From Verrucomicrobiota bacterium (GTDB lineage Bacteria > Verrucomicrobiota > Verrucomicrobiia > Opitutales > UBA953): 7,955 nt of DNA. The notes under the pieces were generated by a model that saw only the letters and a list, made by a program, of their open reading frames with translations, ran no database searches and was not told where the DNA came from. Location: NCBI GenBank assembly GCA_004293385.1, contig RDYO01000105.1, positions 1 through 7,955 on the forward strand, given 5' to 3'. The position numbers were made by a program, and so were the translations under genes. Below, one piece after another: positions 1-6,868 of this stretch; the first letter of the stretch is position 1, and each line of letters starts with the position of its first letter.

Positions 1-287
1 CGCGCGATGGAGGTGCCGAGGTAGTACTGGCCTTCGTAGATGGCGCTGGCCTGCATCATCGGGAAGATGAAGTCGCGGGCGAACTCGGCCTGGAGGTCGT
101 CGACGTAGAGCTTGGAAGCGCCCGTCTTCATGGCCTTCTGCTTGAGGCCCTTGAGTTCGTCTTCCTGGCCGATGTCGGCGCAGAACGCGATCATCTCGGC
201 GTCATGCTTGTCCTTGATCCAGGAAAGGAGGACGGAGGTGTCGAGGCCGCCGGAGTAGGCCAGGACGATTTTCTTCTTCTTGCTCAT
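1..287 (-). CDS. argG: Argininosuccinate synthase, N-terminal 95 residues (partial at window edge)
   Basis: ArgG joins citrulline and aspartate in an ATP-dependent reaction to give argininosuccinate, the penultimate step of arginine synthesis, in the cytosol. The visible part starts at an ATG (287-285) after a lysine-rich MSKKKK. It carries the PP-loop nucleotide-binding motif AYSGGLDTS at residues 10-18, then [11 protein letters not shown] near residues 35-45 and [13 protein letters not shown] at the cut edge, all in the places expected for the family. The remaining three quarters of the protein lies beyond position 1. It begins 18 bases after the argF stop, so it is the sixth gene of the arg cluster. 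No Shine-Dalgarno sequence precedes the ATG; the upstream bases are pyrimidine-rich (TTTTCCC). Nothing looks broken in the visible part. Confidence 0.97.
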   Translation of the reverse strand, partial: MSKKKKIVLAYSGGLDTSVLLSWIKDKHDAEMIAFCADIGQEDELKGLKQKAMKTGASKLYVDDLQAEFARDFIFPMMQASAIYEGQYYLGTSIA

Positions 288-305
288 GGTAGTGGTATGG
301 GAAAA

Positions 306-1253
306 TCAGCCGCGGTGGGCGGCGAGGTGCGCGAGGATGGCCTTCTGCACGTGCAGACGGTTCTCGGCTTGGTCGAAGATGATGCTCTGCTTGCTCTCGA
401 GCACTTCGGCCGAGACTTCCTCGCCGGGGTGGGCCGGGAGGCAGTGCATGAAATAGGCCGAGGGCTTGGCCAAGGACATCAGCTTCGCGTTGACCTGGTA
501 AGGCTGCATGGTGCGGAGGCGCTCGGCCTTCTCGGCTTCCATGCCCATGCTCACCCAGACGTCGGTGTAGACCATGTCGGCGCCCTTGACGGCGGCGGCG
601 GGATCGGTCGAGAAGGTGAAGGACTCGGCGAGGCCGTCCTTCTTCAGCTGGGCGCGGACCTCGGCGCCGGGCTCATAACCGGCGGGTCCGGCGAGCGCGA
701 CCTCGACGCCGAGGGCGGCGCCGCCGAGCACGAACGAGTTCGCCATGTTGCAGGCGGTGTCGCCGAGGAAGGCGACCTTCTTGCCCTTCAGCGAAGCGGC
801 GTATTGTTCCGGACGGCCGGGCGCGTAGCGTTCGGCGAGCGTGAACATGTCCGTCATGAACTGGCACGGATGCAGGAAGTCGGACAGCGCGTTGACGACC
901 GGCATCGTGCCGCAGCGGGCGAACTCCTCGAGCAGGCTGTGTTCGTGGCAGCGGATGACCATACCGTGAAGGTAACGGGAAAGGACGCGCGCGGTGTCGG
1001 CGACGGTCTCGCCGCGGGAGATCTGCAGGTCGTCGGCGTTGAGCATCACCGGCAGGCCGCCGAGCTCATGGACGCCGACCTGGAAGGAGACGCGGGTACG
1101 GGTGCTCTTCTTGAAGAACATCAGGCCCCAGGACTGGTGCGCGAGGGCGGCGCCGGCGGACTGACCGCGGGCGGCCTTGAGGGCCGCGGCGGCGGCGAAG
1201 ACCTGGGCCGTTTCGGCTGGGCTCAGGTCGGTCTCCTTCAGGAAATGACGCAT
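306..1253 (-). CDS. argF: Ornithine carbamoyltransferase (315 aa)
   Basis: ArgF transfers the carbamoyl group of carbamoyl phosphate to ornithine to make citrulline in the cytosol. The protein shows the carbamoyl-phosphate motif STRTR at residues 50-54, HPCQ at 128-131, the ornithine loop DVWVSMG at 231-237 and the catalytic HCLP at 270-273, which together separate it from aspartate and acetylornithine carbamoyltransferases. The GD-x4-NS segment (164-173) reads GDTACNMANS; the second Asn of the usual NN pair is kept and the first is Cys. I chose the ATG at 1253 because MRHFLKETDLSP matches the usual family start and gives the usual length. The frame stays open to an ATG at 1337, which would add 28 residues and overlap argD; I regard that as spurious. 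No Shine-Dalgarno; a CTTTC lies 4 bases before the ATG. Confidence 0.96.
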   Translation of the reverse strand: MRHFLKETDLSPAETAQVFAAAAALKAARGQSAGAALAHQSWGLMFFKKSTRTRVSFQVGVHELGGLPVMLNADDLQISRGETVADTARVLSRYLHGMVIRCHEHSLLEEFARCGTMPVVNALSDFLHPCQFMTDMFTLAERYAPGRPEQYAASLKGKKVAFLGDTACNMANSFVLGGAALGVEVALAGPAGYEPGAEVRAQLKKDGLAESFTFSTDPAAAVKGADMVYTDVWVSMGMEAEKAERLRTMQPYQVNAKLMSLAKPSAYFMHCLPAHPGEEVSAEVLESKQSIIFDQAENRLHVQKAILAHLAAHRG

Positions 1254-1321
1254 CTCGGAAAGCGTTCGAACATAGCCCTGCCGAACCGTTTGGACAGCGG
1301 AAAATAGGGGCGAGAAACCGC

Positions 1322-2542
1322 TCAGGCGGCCTTCCAACCGCCTAGGACCTGACGCAGGATCGCCACGGCCTCGGCCAGTTCGGCCGGCGAGGCGTTCAGC
1401 GGAGGCAGCAGGCGTACCGCCACGCCGCCGGCCGGCGCGGTGAGGATGCCGGCCTCGCGGAGGGCCGCGACGACCGGGAGCGGGTCGACATGCAGGATGA
1501 CGCCGACCATGTAACCCGCGCCGCGCACTTCCTTGACGAGGTCAGGGCGGAGGGCGACGAGCTCACGGAGCGAGGCATGCCAGGCGACGGAACGCTCGGC
1601 GACCTTGGCGACGAGCTGTTCGGACTCGAGGATCTCGAGCACGGCCAGACCAGCGGTGGCCGCGAGGGGGCCGCCACCGAACGTGGTGCCGTGCGAACCG
1701 GCCTGGAAAAGGTCGTCGTGCGGAGGGGCCATCCAGATCGCGCCGATGGGGAAACCGCCGCCGAGGCCCTTGGCCATGGCGATCGCATCGGGCTTCACGC
1801 CCGCGTGCTCGTAAGCGAAGAACTTACCGGTCCGGCCGATGCCGCACTGGATCTCGTCGATCATGAACAGGACGTTACGCTCGCGGCAGATCTTCTCGAC
1901 GCCGCGGAGGAACTCCGGGGTGGCGGGGTTCACGCCGCCTTCGCCCTGGATTGATTCGATCAGCACGGCGGCGGTGGTCTGGGCGTCGATGGCCTTGTCC
2001 CAGGCGGCGAGGTCGTTGAGCGGGACGGCGGTGAAGCCGGACAACAACGGACGGAAACCCTTCTGGATCTTCTCCTGGGGCGTGGCGGACATGCCGCCGA
2101 AAGTGCGGCCGTGGAAAGCCTTCTCGGCCACGACGACGCCGATGCACGCGCCTTCCGTGCCGGACTTACGCTGCCCGTGGAGACGGGCGAGCTTGAGCAG
2201 GCCTTCGTTGGCTTCGGCGCCGCTGTTGCAGAAGATGACGCGACCGGGACCGCAACGGAGCGAAAGAGCGTGGGCCAGTTCGCCCTGTGGTTCGTTCCGG
2301 TAGAGGTTGCTGACGTGGACGAGCTTGCCGGCCTGTTCGGTGAGGCGCTTGACCCAGTGCGGGTGGGCGTGACCGACGGCGTTGACCGCGATGCCCGAGG
2401 CGAAGTCGAGGTAGCGCTTGCCGGCGGCGTCCCAGACGAGCGTCCCCTGCCCCTTCACGAGCGTGACGGGCGGGGCGCCGTAATTGTGGGCGACGTTGGC
2501 CGCGTAGTTCGCGGCGGTGGGATCTGCGGACGGGCCGTTCAT
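1322..2542 (-). CDS. argD: Acetylornithine aminotransferase, PLP-dependent (406 aa)
   Basis: ArgD transfers an amino group from glutamate to N-acetylglutamate semialdehyde, giving N-acetylornithine; many family members also serve lysine synthesis as succinyldiaminopimelate aminotransferase. It is a fold-type I class III aminotransferase. Visible motifs are NSGAEANE at 106-113 (phosphate binding), FHGRTFG at 143-149, GEGGV at about 200-204, the cofactor Asp229 within IDEIQCGIGRTG, and the Schiff-base Lys258 within AMAKGLGGGFPIG. Length is normal. The ATG at 2542 shares its A with the argB stop codon (TGATG), pointing to coupled translation; an in-frame TTG one codon upstream is possible but less attractive. 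No Shine-Dalgarno is visible in the end of argB. It sits between argB and argF, as expected for its pathway. Confidence 0.96.
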   Translation of the reverse strand: MNGPSADPTAANYAANVAHNYGAPPVTLVKGQGTLVWDAAGKRYLDFASGIAVNAVGHAHPHWVKRLTEQAGKLVHVSNLYRNEPQGELAHALSLRCGPGRVIFCNSGAEANEGLLKLARLHGQRKSGTEGACIGVVVAEKAFHGRTFGGMSATPQEKIQKGFRPLLSGFTAVPLNDLAAWDKAIDAQTTAAVLIESIQGEGGVNPATPEFLRGVEKICRERNVLFMIDEIQCGIGRTGKFFAYEHAGVKPDAIAMAKGLGGGFPIGAIWMAPPHDDLFQAGSHGTTFGGGPLAATAGLAVLEILESEQLVAKVAERSVAWHASLRELVALRPDLVKEVRGAGYMVGVILHVDPLPVVAALREAGILTAPAGGVAVRLLPPLNASPAELAEAVAILRQVLGGWKAA

Positions 2543-3423
2543 CAACCGTGGACGATTTCGGTGCCGATGCCCTTGTCGGTGAAGACTTCGAGCAGGAGCG
2601 CGTGCGGGACGCGGCCGTCGATGAAGTGCACGCGGCGGACGCCTTCCTTCAGGGCCTTCACGGCGCTGTCGACCTTCGGGATCATCCCGCCGGCGATCAC
2701 GCCCTTGCGCTTGAGCTCGTCGACCTCGCTCACCTTGAGCGTGGTGATGAGGGAGTCGGGATTCTTCGGGTCGGCCAGCAGGCCGGGGACGTCGCTCATG
2801 AAGATGAGGCGGCGGGCACGGAGGGAGTTGGCGACGGCCGCGGCGGCGACGTCGGCGTTGGTGTTGTATGCCTGGTCGTCGGCGTCGAGGGCGATGGGCG
2901 AGACGACCGGCAGGTGACCGTCGGCGAGGGCCTTCTTGATGAGCTTCGTCTTCACGAACTTGATGTCGCCGACGAAACCGATGTCGACGGGCTGGCCCTT
3001 CTCGTCCGTGCCGTAGAGCTTCTCGCAGAGGTTCACGTGGTTGCCCGGCATGCCGAGCGGGTTGGCGCCGCGGGCCTTCAGGGATTCGCAGATCTGTCCG
3101 TTGATCTCGTTGTTGAGGGTCTCCTCGACGATCTTGACGGTGGCGGCGTCGGTGACGCGCATGCCGCCGCGGAACTCGGACTTGATGCCGGCCTTGTCCA
3201 TGGCGCGGGTGATGGCCTTGCCGCCGCCGTGCACGACGACGACCTGGATGCCGACGGCGGCCAGGAAGGCGATGTCGGTGGCCACGCGGTCGCGGCCTTC
3301 CGGGTTCGGATCGTCCATGAAGCTACCGCCGTACTTCACCACGAAGGTGGAGCCACGGAACTTATGGATGTAAGGAAGCGCCTCGTGAAGGACCTCGGCT
3401 TTCTGGGCGGCGGGAATGCTCAT
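2542..3423 (-). CDS. argB: Acetylglutamate kinase, probably arginine-sensitive (293 aa)
   Basis: ArgB phosphorylates N-acetylglutamate with ATP, usually the controlled step in bacteria using the acetyl-recycling route. The protein has the amino acid kinase fold: VVKYGGS with Lys30, HGGGK at 65-69, the substrate Arg89 in GGMRVTD, YNTNAD at 186-191, FMSDVPGLL at about 218-226 and GGMIPK at 255-260. The first 23 residues form a likely helix ([15 protein letters not shown]), and the C-terminus ends [10 protein letters not shown]; both are hallmarks of hexameric, arginine-inhibited enzymes, so feedback control is a family-based inference. One oddity is [10 protein letters not shown] at 133-142 where relatives usually have GLSGKD. 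The start ATG lies 49 bases after argJ and has no Shine-Dalgarno. The end overlaps the argD start by one base. Confidence 0.96.
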   Translation of the reverse strand: MSIPAAQKAEVLHEALPYIHKFRGSTFVVKYGGSFMDDPNPEGRDRVATDIAFLAAVGIQVVVVHGGGKAITRAMDKAGIKSEFRGGMRVTDAATVKIVEETLNNEINGQICESLKARGANPLGMPGNHVNLCEKLYGTDEKGQPVDIGFVGDIKFVKTKLIKKALADGHLPVVSPIALDADDQAYNTNADVAAAAVANSLRARRLIFMSDVPGLLADPKNPDSLITTLKVSEVDELKRKGVIAGGMIPKVDSAVKALKEGVRRVHFIDGRVPHALLLEVFTDKGIGTEIVHG

Positions 3424-3472
3424 CTTGCGGGACGGAGTGTCAGGACTGCGGACGGGGAGTAAACGGAAAACC

Positions 3473-4702
3473 TCACTCGCTCTTGTTGTAGTTCACGTAG
3501 CCGTCGGTGAGGTCCGCGGCGAGGAGCCGGAACTTGGCGTCACCGAGGTTGAGCTTCAGGCGGACGGCGAAGCGGGCGGCCTTCACGACCTGCTTCCACC
3601 GGGGCTTGTTCTCGGGCAAGGGCTTGCCGCCGAGGACGGCCGGGACGTCGTCGTAGTAGATATCCAGCTTGGACTCATCCAAGCCCGTGCGGGCGTAGCC
3701 GGCGGCGTCGGCCAGGCGGCCCCAGTTCGGATCCTCGCCATACCAGGAGGACTTCACCAGGAGGGAGTTGCCGATCGCGCGGGCGATCTTCTCGGCGTCG
3801 GCGCGGGTGCGGGCGCCTTCGATCTCCACGGCCACGACCTTGGTGATCTTCTCGCCGTCGCCCACGATCTTCTCCGCCAGGGCGAAGCAGACCTTGTCGA
3901 GCGCTTCCTGGAAGAGCGCGCGGAGCGCGGCCGGGGCGGATGCGCCCACGGAGACGCCGGAGACGCCGGAGGCGAGGAGCAGCACGGTGTCGTTGGTGGA
4001 CATGTCGCCGTCGACGCTGACGCAGTTGAAGGACTGGTCGGAGGAAGCCTTGAGCGCGGCTTTGAGCTCGGCCGGCGAAGCGGCGGCGTCGGTGCAGACG
4101 AACGCGAGCATGGTGGCCATGTTAGGCTCGATCATGCCGGCGCCCTTGGCGATGCCGGCGATGGTCACGGTCTTACCCTCCCAGACGAAGCGCGCGGTGA
4201 CGGACTTCGGGCGGGTGTCGGAAGTGAGGATGGCGTTGGCGGAACGCACGCCTTCGGCGGCGTCGCGCGAAAGACGGGAGGCCGAGACCTTGATGCCTTC
4301 GGCGACCTTGGCCATCGGGAGCAGCTCACCGATACGACCCGTCGAGCAGACGAGGAAGGCGTCGGAAGGAGCGCCCACGGCGGCGGCGGAGAGCTTGGCC
4401 ATCGCGGCGGCGTCGGCGTCGCCTTGGGCGGCGGTGCAAGCGTTGGCGTTGCCGCTATTGCCGACGATGCCGCGGATCTTGTCCGCGGAGACGGCGAGCA
4501 CCTGCTGGCAGAAACGCACCGGGGCGGCCTTCACGTCGTTGGTCGTGAAGACGCCGGCGGCGGCGCACGGACGGTCAGCGACGACGAGCGTCAGGTCGAG
4601 ACGGTCGGTCGACTTGTTACGGATGTCGCAGCCGGCGGCGCCGACGCGGAAGCCGGGCACGTCAGAGACGCCCGGCGAATCATTGGTGAACTCGATGGAC
4701 AT
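3473..4702 (-). CDS. argJ: Glutamate N-acetyltransferase / ornithine acetyltransferase ArgJ (409 aa)
   Basis: ArgJ moves the acetyl group from N-acetylornithine to glutamate, recycling acetyl and releasing ornithine; bifunctional members also use acetyl-CoA. It is an Ntn hydrolase that cleaves itself into two chains. The cleavage motif [16 protein letters not shown] is present, with Thr197 as the predicted nucleophile, giving chains of about 196 and 213 residues. [10 protein letters not shown] lies at 81-90, and the oxyanion segment [11 protein letters not shown] at 120-130 supplies Thr121-Gly122. The C-terminus, YVNYNKSE, aligns with the family ending but stops about two residues before the usual terminal Thr/Ser. 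The ATG follows the argC stop by 9 bases, with CTTTC 3 bases before it and no Shine-Dalgarno. Whether it is mono- or bifunctional cannot be told from sequence alone; no argA is visible here. Confidence 0.96.
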   Translation of the reverse strand: MSIEFTNDSPGVSDVPGFRVGAAGCDIRNKSTDRLDLTLVVADRPCAAAGVFTTNDVKAAPVRFCQQVLAVSADKIRGIVGNSGNANACTAAQGDADAAAMAKLSAAAVGAPSDAFLVCSTGRIGELLPMAKVAEGIKVSASRLSRDAAEGVRSANAILTSDTRPKSVTARFVWEGKTVTIAGIAKGAGMIEPNMATMLAFVCTDAAASPAELKAALKASSDQSFNCVSVDGDMSTNDTVLLLASGVSGVSVGASAPAALRALFQEALDKVCFALAEKIVGDGEKITKVVAVEIEGARTRADAEKIARAIGNSLLVKSSWYGEDPNWGRLADAAGYARTGLDESKLDIYYDDVPAVLGGKPLPENKPRWKQVVKAARFAVRLKLNLGDAKFRLLAADLTDGYVNYNKSE

Positions 4703-4711
4703 GGAGAAAGA

Positions 4712-5761
4712 TCAGCGCAGGCCTTCGGCCTCGTCCCAACCCATCATCAGGTTGAGGTTCTGGACCGCCTGGCCGCCGGCGCCCTTGAGCAGGTTATCGA
4801 TCACCGAGGTGATGATGAGGTTGCCGGTACGCGCGTCGGCGACGACGGAGCAGGCGACCCGGTTGGTATTGGCGACGTGGGCGGTGTCGGGGAACTCGCC
4901 CGACTTGAGCAAAGTCACGAACGGACGGCCGGCATAGGCCTGCTGCCAGGCGGCTTCGACTTGGGCGACGGTGACGCCCGGGGCGGGCACGACGATGGTC
5001 GAGGCGATGCCGCGGTGCATCGGGGCGAGGTGCGGATTGAACTGCACGACGACCGGCTGGCCGGCGGCCGCGCCGAACTGCTCCTCGATCTCGGCGATGT
5101 GCCGGTGACCGGGGATGCCGTAGGCCTTGATCGAGCTGTCGCGCTCGGAGAACAGGAAGGCGACGTCGGCCTTCTTGCCGGCGCCGGAGACGCCGCTGTA
5201 GGAGTTGATGATCAGGCGGCCCGGCTCGGGCTTGAGCAGCCCGGCGCGCAGCAGCGGCACGAGCGGCACCTGGATGCTGGTCGGGTAGCAGCCCGGGCAG
5301 GCGATGAGCTTCGCGGACTTCCACGCGTCGTCGGTCTGGAGTTCCGGAATCACATAACGGGCCTGCGCGGCGAGCGCCGGCGCGGGATGGTCATGGCCGT
5401 AATACTTTTTGTAGAGCGCGAGGTCGCGGAGACGGAAGTCGGCGGACAGGTCGAGCACGCGCTTGCCGGCGGCGACGAGCGGCGCGGCGTATTCGGCGGC
5501 GACGCCATGCGGCAGCGCCAGGAACCAGACGTCCACGTCGGACTTCGCGCATTCCTCGGGCGAGGAGGCGGAGAAGACCAGCGCCGGATCGACGACGCCC
5601 CGGAGACGCGGAATCTCATCGGCCACGGACTTCCCGGCCAAGGTACGCGAGCAGACGGCGGCGAGTCTGACCCGCGGGTGGCGGGCCAGGACGCGGACGA
5701 GCTCCTCCCCGGTGTACCCGGAGGCGCCGACGATGCCGACCTTGGTCAGGTGATGGGACAT
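4712..5761 (-). CDS. argC: N-acetyl-gamma-glutamyl-phosphate reductase (349 aa)
   Basis: ArgC reduces N-acetylglutamyl phosphate to the semialdehyde with NADPH, the third step of ornithine synthesis. The N-terminal Rossmann motif is GIVGASGYTGEEL (residues 9-21). The active-site signature ACPGCYPTS places the catalytic cysteine at Cys158. LDLSADFRL (103-111), the GHRHIAEIEEQF segment with the probable catalytic His, and HLAPMHRGI are all as expected. Length is that of the standard, non-fused bacterial enzyme. It is the first gene of the arg cluster, about 65 bases past the rpsI terminator, and is followed 9 bases later by argJ. The stretch upstream of the ATG has no Shine-Dalgarno and I could not identify a convincing promoter or ARG-box operator there. 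No sign of damage. Confidence 0.97.
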   Translation of the reverse strand: MSHHLTKVGIVGASGYTGEELVRVLARHPRVRLAAVCSRTLAGKSVADEIPRLRGVVDPALVFSASSPEECAKSDVDVWFLALPHGVAAEYAAPLVAAGKRVLDLSADFRLRDLALYKKYYGHDHPAPALAAQARYVIPELQTDDAWKSAKLIACPGCYPTSIQVPLVPLLRAGLLKPEPGRLIINSYSGVSGAGKKADVAFLFSERDSSIKAYGIPGHRHIAEIEEQFGAAAGQPVVVQFNPHLAPMHRGIASTIVVPAPGVTVAQVEAAWQQAYAGRPFVTLLKSGEFPDTAHVANTNRVACSVVADARTGNLIITSVIDNLLKGAGGQAVQNLNLMMGWDEAEGLR

Positions 5762-5821
5762 GGCTTGAGAGTTTGGTGGATGGGAATGACGAACTGATGG
5801 CTGGACTGGGCGGAATGGGCA

Positions 5822-5850
5822 ACAAAAAGGCCCCGGGGTGCCGGGGCCTT
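5822..5850 (-). terminator. Intrinsic terminator of the rplM-rpsI operon
   Basis: A perfect 10-bp inverted repeat (AAGGCCCCGG with CCGGGGCCTT, loop of 4) spans 5827-5850. Read on the minus strand it is followed by a run of T (TTTTTGTT), the classic arrangement of a Rho-independent terminator, 24 bases past the rpsI stop. On the plus strand the stem is not followed by T, so it acts in one direction. It separates the ribosomal genes from argC, so the arg cluster should need its own promoter or partial read-through. Confidence 0.9.
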
Positions 5851-5874
5851 CGAGGTTTCCTGTCCCTTCGCGGA

Positions 5875-6273
5875 TTAACGCTTGGAGAACTGGAAGCGCT
5901 TGCGGGCGCCGGGGCGGCCGGGCTTCTTACGTTCGCGCATACGACCGTCGCGGGTAAGGAGACCTTCTTTCTTCAGAGGGGCGCGGAGGGTGGCGTCCAT
6001 CTTCTGGATCGCGCGGGCGAGACCATGGGAGATGGCACCAGCCTGGCCGTTGGGGCCGCCGCCGATGACGCGGACGACGACGTCGAGCTGGCCGTCGAGG
6101 CCGGCGGTCGTGATCGGGAGGGTGGCGGACTTCACCAGGGCCTCGGTGTAGAGGTACTCTTCGACGGGCTTGCCGTTGACGACGATGACACCGGTACCGC
6201 GGGAAAGGCGGATGCGGGCCGAGGCGGTCTTACGACGGCCGACGGCGAGGATGGCGGAGGACTTGGCGCTCAT
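5875..6273 (-). CDS. rpsI: 30S ribosomal protein S9 (132 aa)
   Basis: S9 is a small-subunit protein whose C-terminal tail reaches the P-site tRNA. The sequence has the early VGRRKTASARIRL block (11-23), VNGKPVEEY (32-40), the family signature GGGPNGQAGAISHGLARAI (about 71-89) and the invariant basic tail ending FSKR. Within the signature a Ser stands where Arg is common before HG; this looks like ordinary variation. The length is normal for bacteria. It follows rplM by 18 bases, the conserved bacterial L13-S9 pair. The ATG has no Shine-Dalgarno, but CTTTC lies 3 bases upstream. The stop is TAA, as for rplM, unlike the TGA used by the neighbouring arg, porin and icd genes; highly expressed genes often prefer TAA. 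Confidence 0.98.
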   Translation of the reverse strand: MSAKSSAILAVGRRKTASARIRLSRGTGVIVVNGKPVEEYLYTEALVKSATLPITTAGLDGQLDVVVRVIGGGPNGQAGAISHGLARAIQKMDATLRAPLKKEGLLTRDGRMRERKKPGRPGARKRFQFSKR

Positions 6274-6291
6274 TGCGAAAGAATCGGTCGA

Positions 6292-6723
6292 TTAACCCTT
6301 GAACGGGATCGGGTTGGAGGCGGCGTGGTCATGCTTGTCGCCGGCGTAGACGCGCAGCTTCAGGAGCATGGCGTTGGCGAGGCGGTTCTTGGGGAGCATG
6401 CCCTTGACGGCGTGGGTGACCAGGAACTCAGGGCGACGCTCGCGCATGGCGGCGGCGGTGCGGCGGTAGGCGGTACCGACCCAGCCGGTGTAGAACATGT
6501 ACGTCTTGTCCTCTTCCTTGGAGCCGGAGAGGCGGACCTTGTCGGCGTTGATCACGATGACGTAGTCACCGGTGTCGACGTGGGGGGTGTAGGTGGGCTT
6601 GTGACGGCCGCGGAGAATATTGGCGATCTTGACGGCAACACGGCCCAGGACCTGGTCCTTGGCGTCGACGACATACCAGGTCTTGTCCTTGAGCTGCACG
6701 TTCTTGGCTAGCGTGGTCTTCAT
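6292..6723 (-). CDS. rplM: 50S ribosomal protein L13 (143 aa)
   Basis: L13 is an early-assembling large-subunit protein. The conserved blocks WYVVDAKDQVLGRVA (17-31), RGRHKPTYTPHVDTGDYVIVIN (about 39-60), KTYMFYTGWVG, and VKGMLPKNRLANAMLLKLRVYAG are all present, at the normal bacterial length. I chose the ATG at 6723 because the protein then begins MKTTLAKNVQLKDKTWY; the frame remains open for 31 further codons upstream, but that extension runs through the hairpin region and has no family counterpart. It is cotranscribed with rpsI. No Shine-Dalgarno: the bases before the ATG are almost all pyrimidines and include CTTTC and CTCTTT. In Enterobacteria L13 represses its own operon; whether that applies here is unknown. 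Confidence 0.97.
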   Translation of the reverse strand: MKTTLAKNVQLKDKTWYVVDAKDQVLGRVAVKIANILRGRHKPTYTPHVDTGDYVIVINADKVRLSGSKEEDKTYMFYTGWVGTAYRRTAAAMRERRPEFLVTHAVKGMLPKNRLANAMLLKLRVYAGDKHDHAASNPIPFKG

Positions 6724-6739
6724 AAAGAGGGAAAGCGGG

Positions 6740-6767
6740 AACATGGGAAAGGACCCCCCTCCGTCAA
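6740..6767 (-). promoter_or_regulatory. Weak candidate promoter for rplM-rpsI
   Basis: On the minus strand TTGACG (6762-6767) resembles a sigma-70 -35 box, and 16 bases downstream lies CATGTT (6740-6745), which matches the -10 consensus at three of six positions, including the important second A and final T. If used, transcription would begin about 10 bases before the rplM ATG. The -10 match is poor and the leader would be very short, so this is only a candidate. Confidence 0.25.
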
Positions 6768-6778
6768 CACCCGAATGC

Positions 6779-6799
6779 GCCCCGATGGGGGCCTGCCCC
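6779..6799 (-). other. Two mutually exclusive hairpins upstream of rplM
   Basis: Read on the minus strand, GGGGCAGGCCCC (6788-6799) can fold on itself, and its 3' half can instead pair as GCCCC-CATC-GGGGC (6779-6792, 5-bp stem, loop of 4). The two share bases 6788-6792 and cannot form together. They lie between the porin terminator and rplM, about 56-76 bases before the ATG. They could be part of an rplM leader RNA with two states, or simply a GC-rich remnant. There is no T-run after either, so neither is a terminator. Confidence 0.35.
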
Positions 6800-6808
6800 A
6801 AATAACCC

Positions 6809-6846
6809 AAAAACAAGGGAGGCGCGGCCTTGGCCGCGCCTCCCTT
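6809..6846 (-). terminator. Strong intrinsic terminator after the porin gene
   Basis: A perfect 15-bp inverted repeat occupies 6815-6829 and 6832-6846 with only two bases between (in practice a slightly shorter stem with a small loop). On the minus strand it is followed by TTGTTTTT, giving a textbook Rho-independent terminator 22 bases past the porin stop. On the plus strand the stem is followed by TCCCTTCC-like pyrimidines and not a T-run. It insulates the ribosomal operon from the gene upstream. Confidence 0.92.
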
Positions 6847-6856
6847 CCCTACCCTG

Positions 6857-6868
6857 CCTGCCGGCAGG
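6857..6868. repeat. Perfect 12-base palindrome touching the porin stop codon
   Basis: CCTGCCGGCAGG is self-complementary and directly abuts the TGA of the porin gene. As RNA it could give only a small hairpin ahead of the main terminator. A palindrome of this size is not rare in GC-rich DNA, and I see no second copy in the window. Confidence 0.5.

Noticed and set aside
796..805. ArgF might be an aspartate or acetylornithine carbamoyltransferase because the GD-x4-NS segment deviates (Cys for the first Asn)
   Set aside because: HCLP, HPCQ and DVWVSMG are all ornithine-type, the second Asn is kept, and the gene lies within an arg cluster containing ArgJ.
204..1307. Plus-strand open frames opposite argF, argD, argB, rpsI/rplM and the porin (for example 204-1307, 2548-3462, 5773-6711, 6830-7654)
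   Set aside because: Each mirrors a well-supported minus-strand gene and has the same compositional look; none carries a family motif.
3416..5797. A 793-codon open frame on the plus strand opposite argJ and argC
   Set aside because: It is antisense to two complete, motif-bearing enzymes, its translation is low-complexity (Gly, Asp, Val, His, Arg rich) with no recognisable domain, and such long mirror frames are expected when codon third positions are strongly G/C.
5762..5826. Promoter or ARG-box operator before argC
   Set aside because: A TTGCCC (5817-5822) is the only -35-like hexamer and no reasonable -10 lies at the right distance; no ARG-box-like AT-rich palindrome is visible. Not supported as a feature.
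6724..6816. A 31-residue N-terminal extension of L13
   Set aside because: The open frame crosses hairpin-forming DNA, gives a Gly/Pro-rich sequence unlike any L13 and removes the standard family start at 6723.
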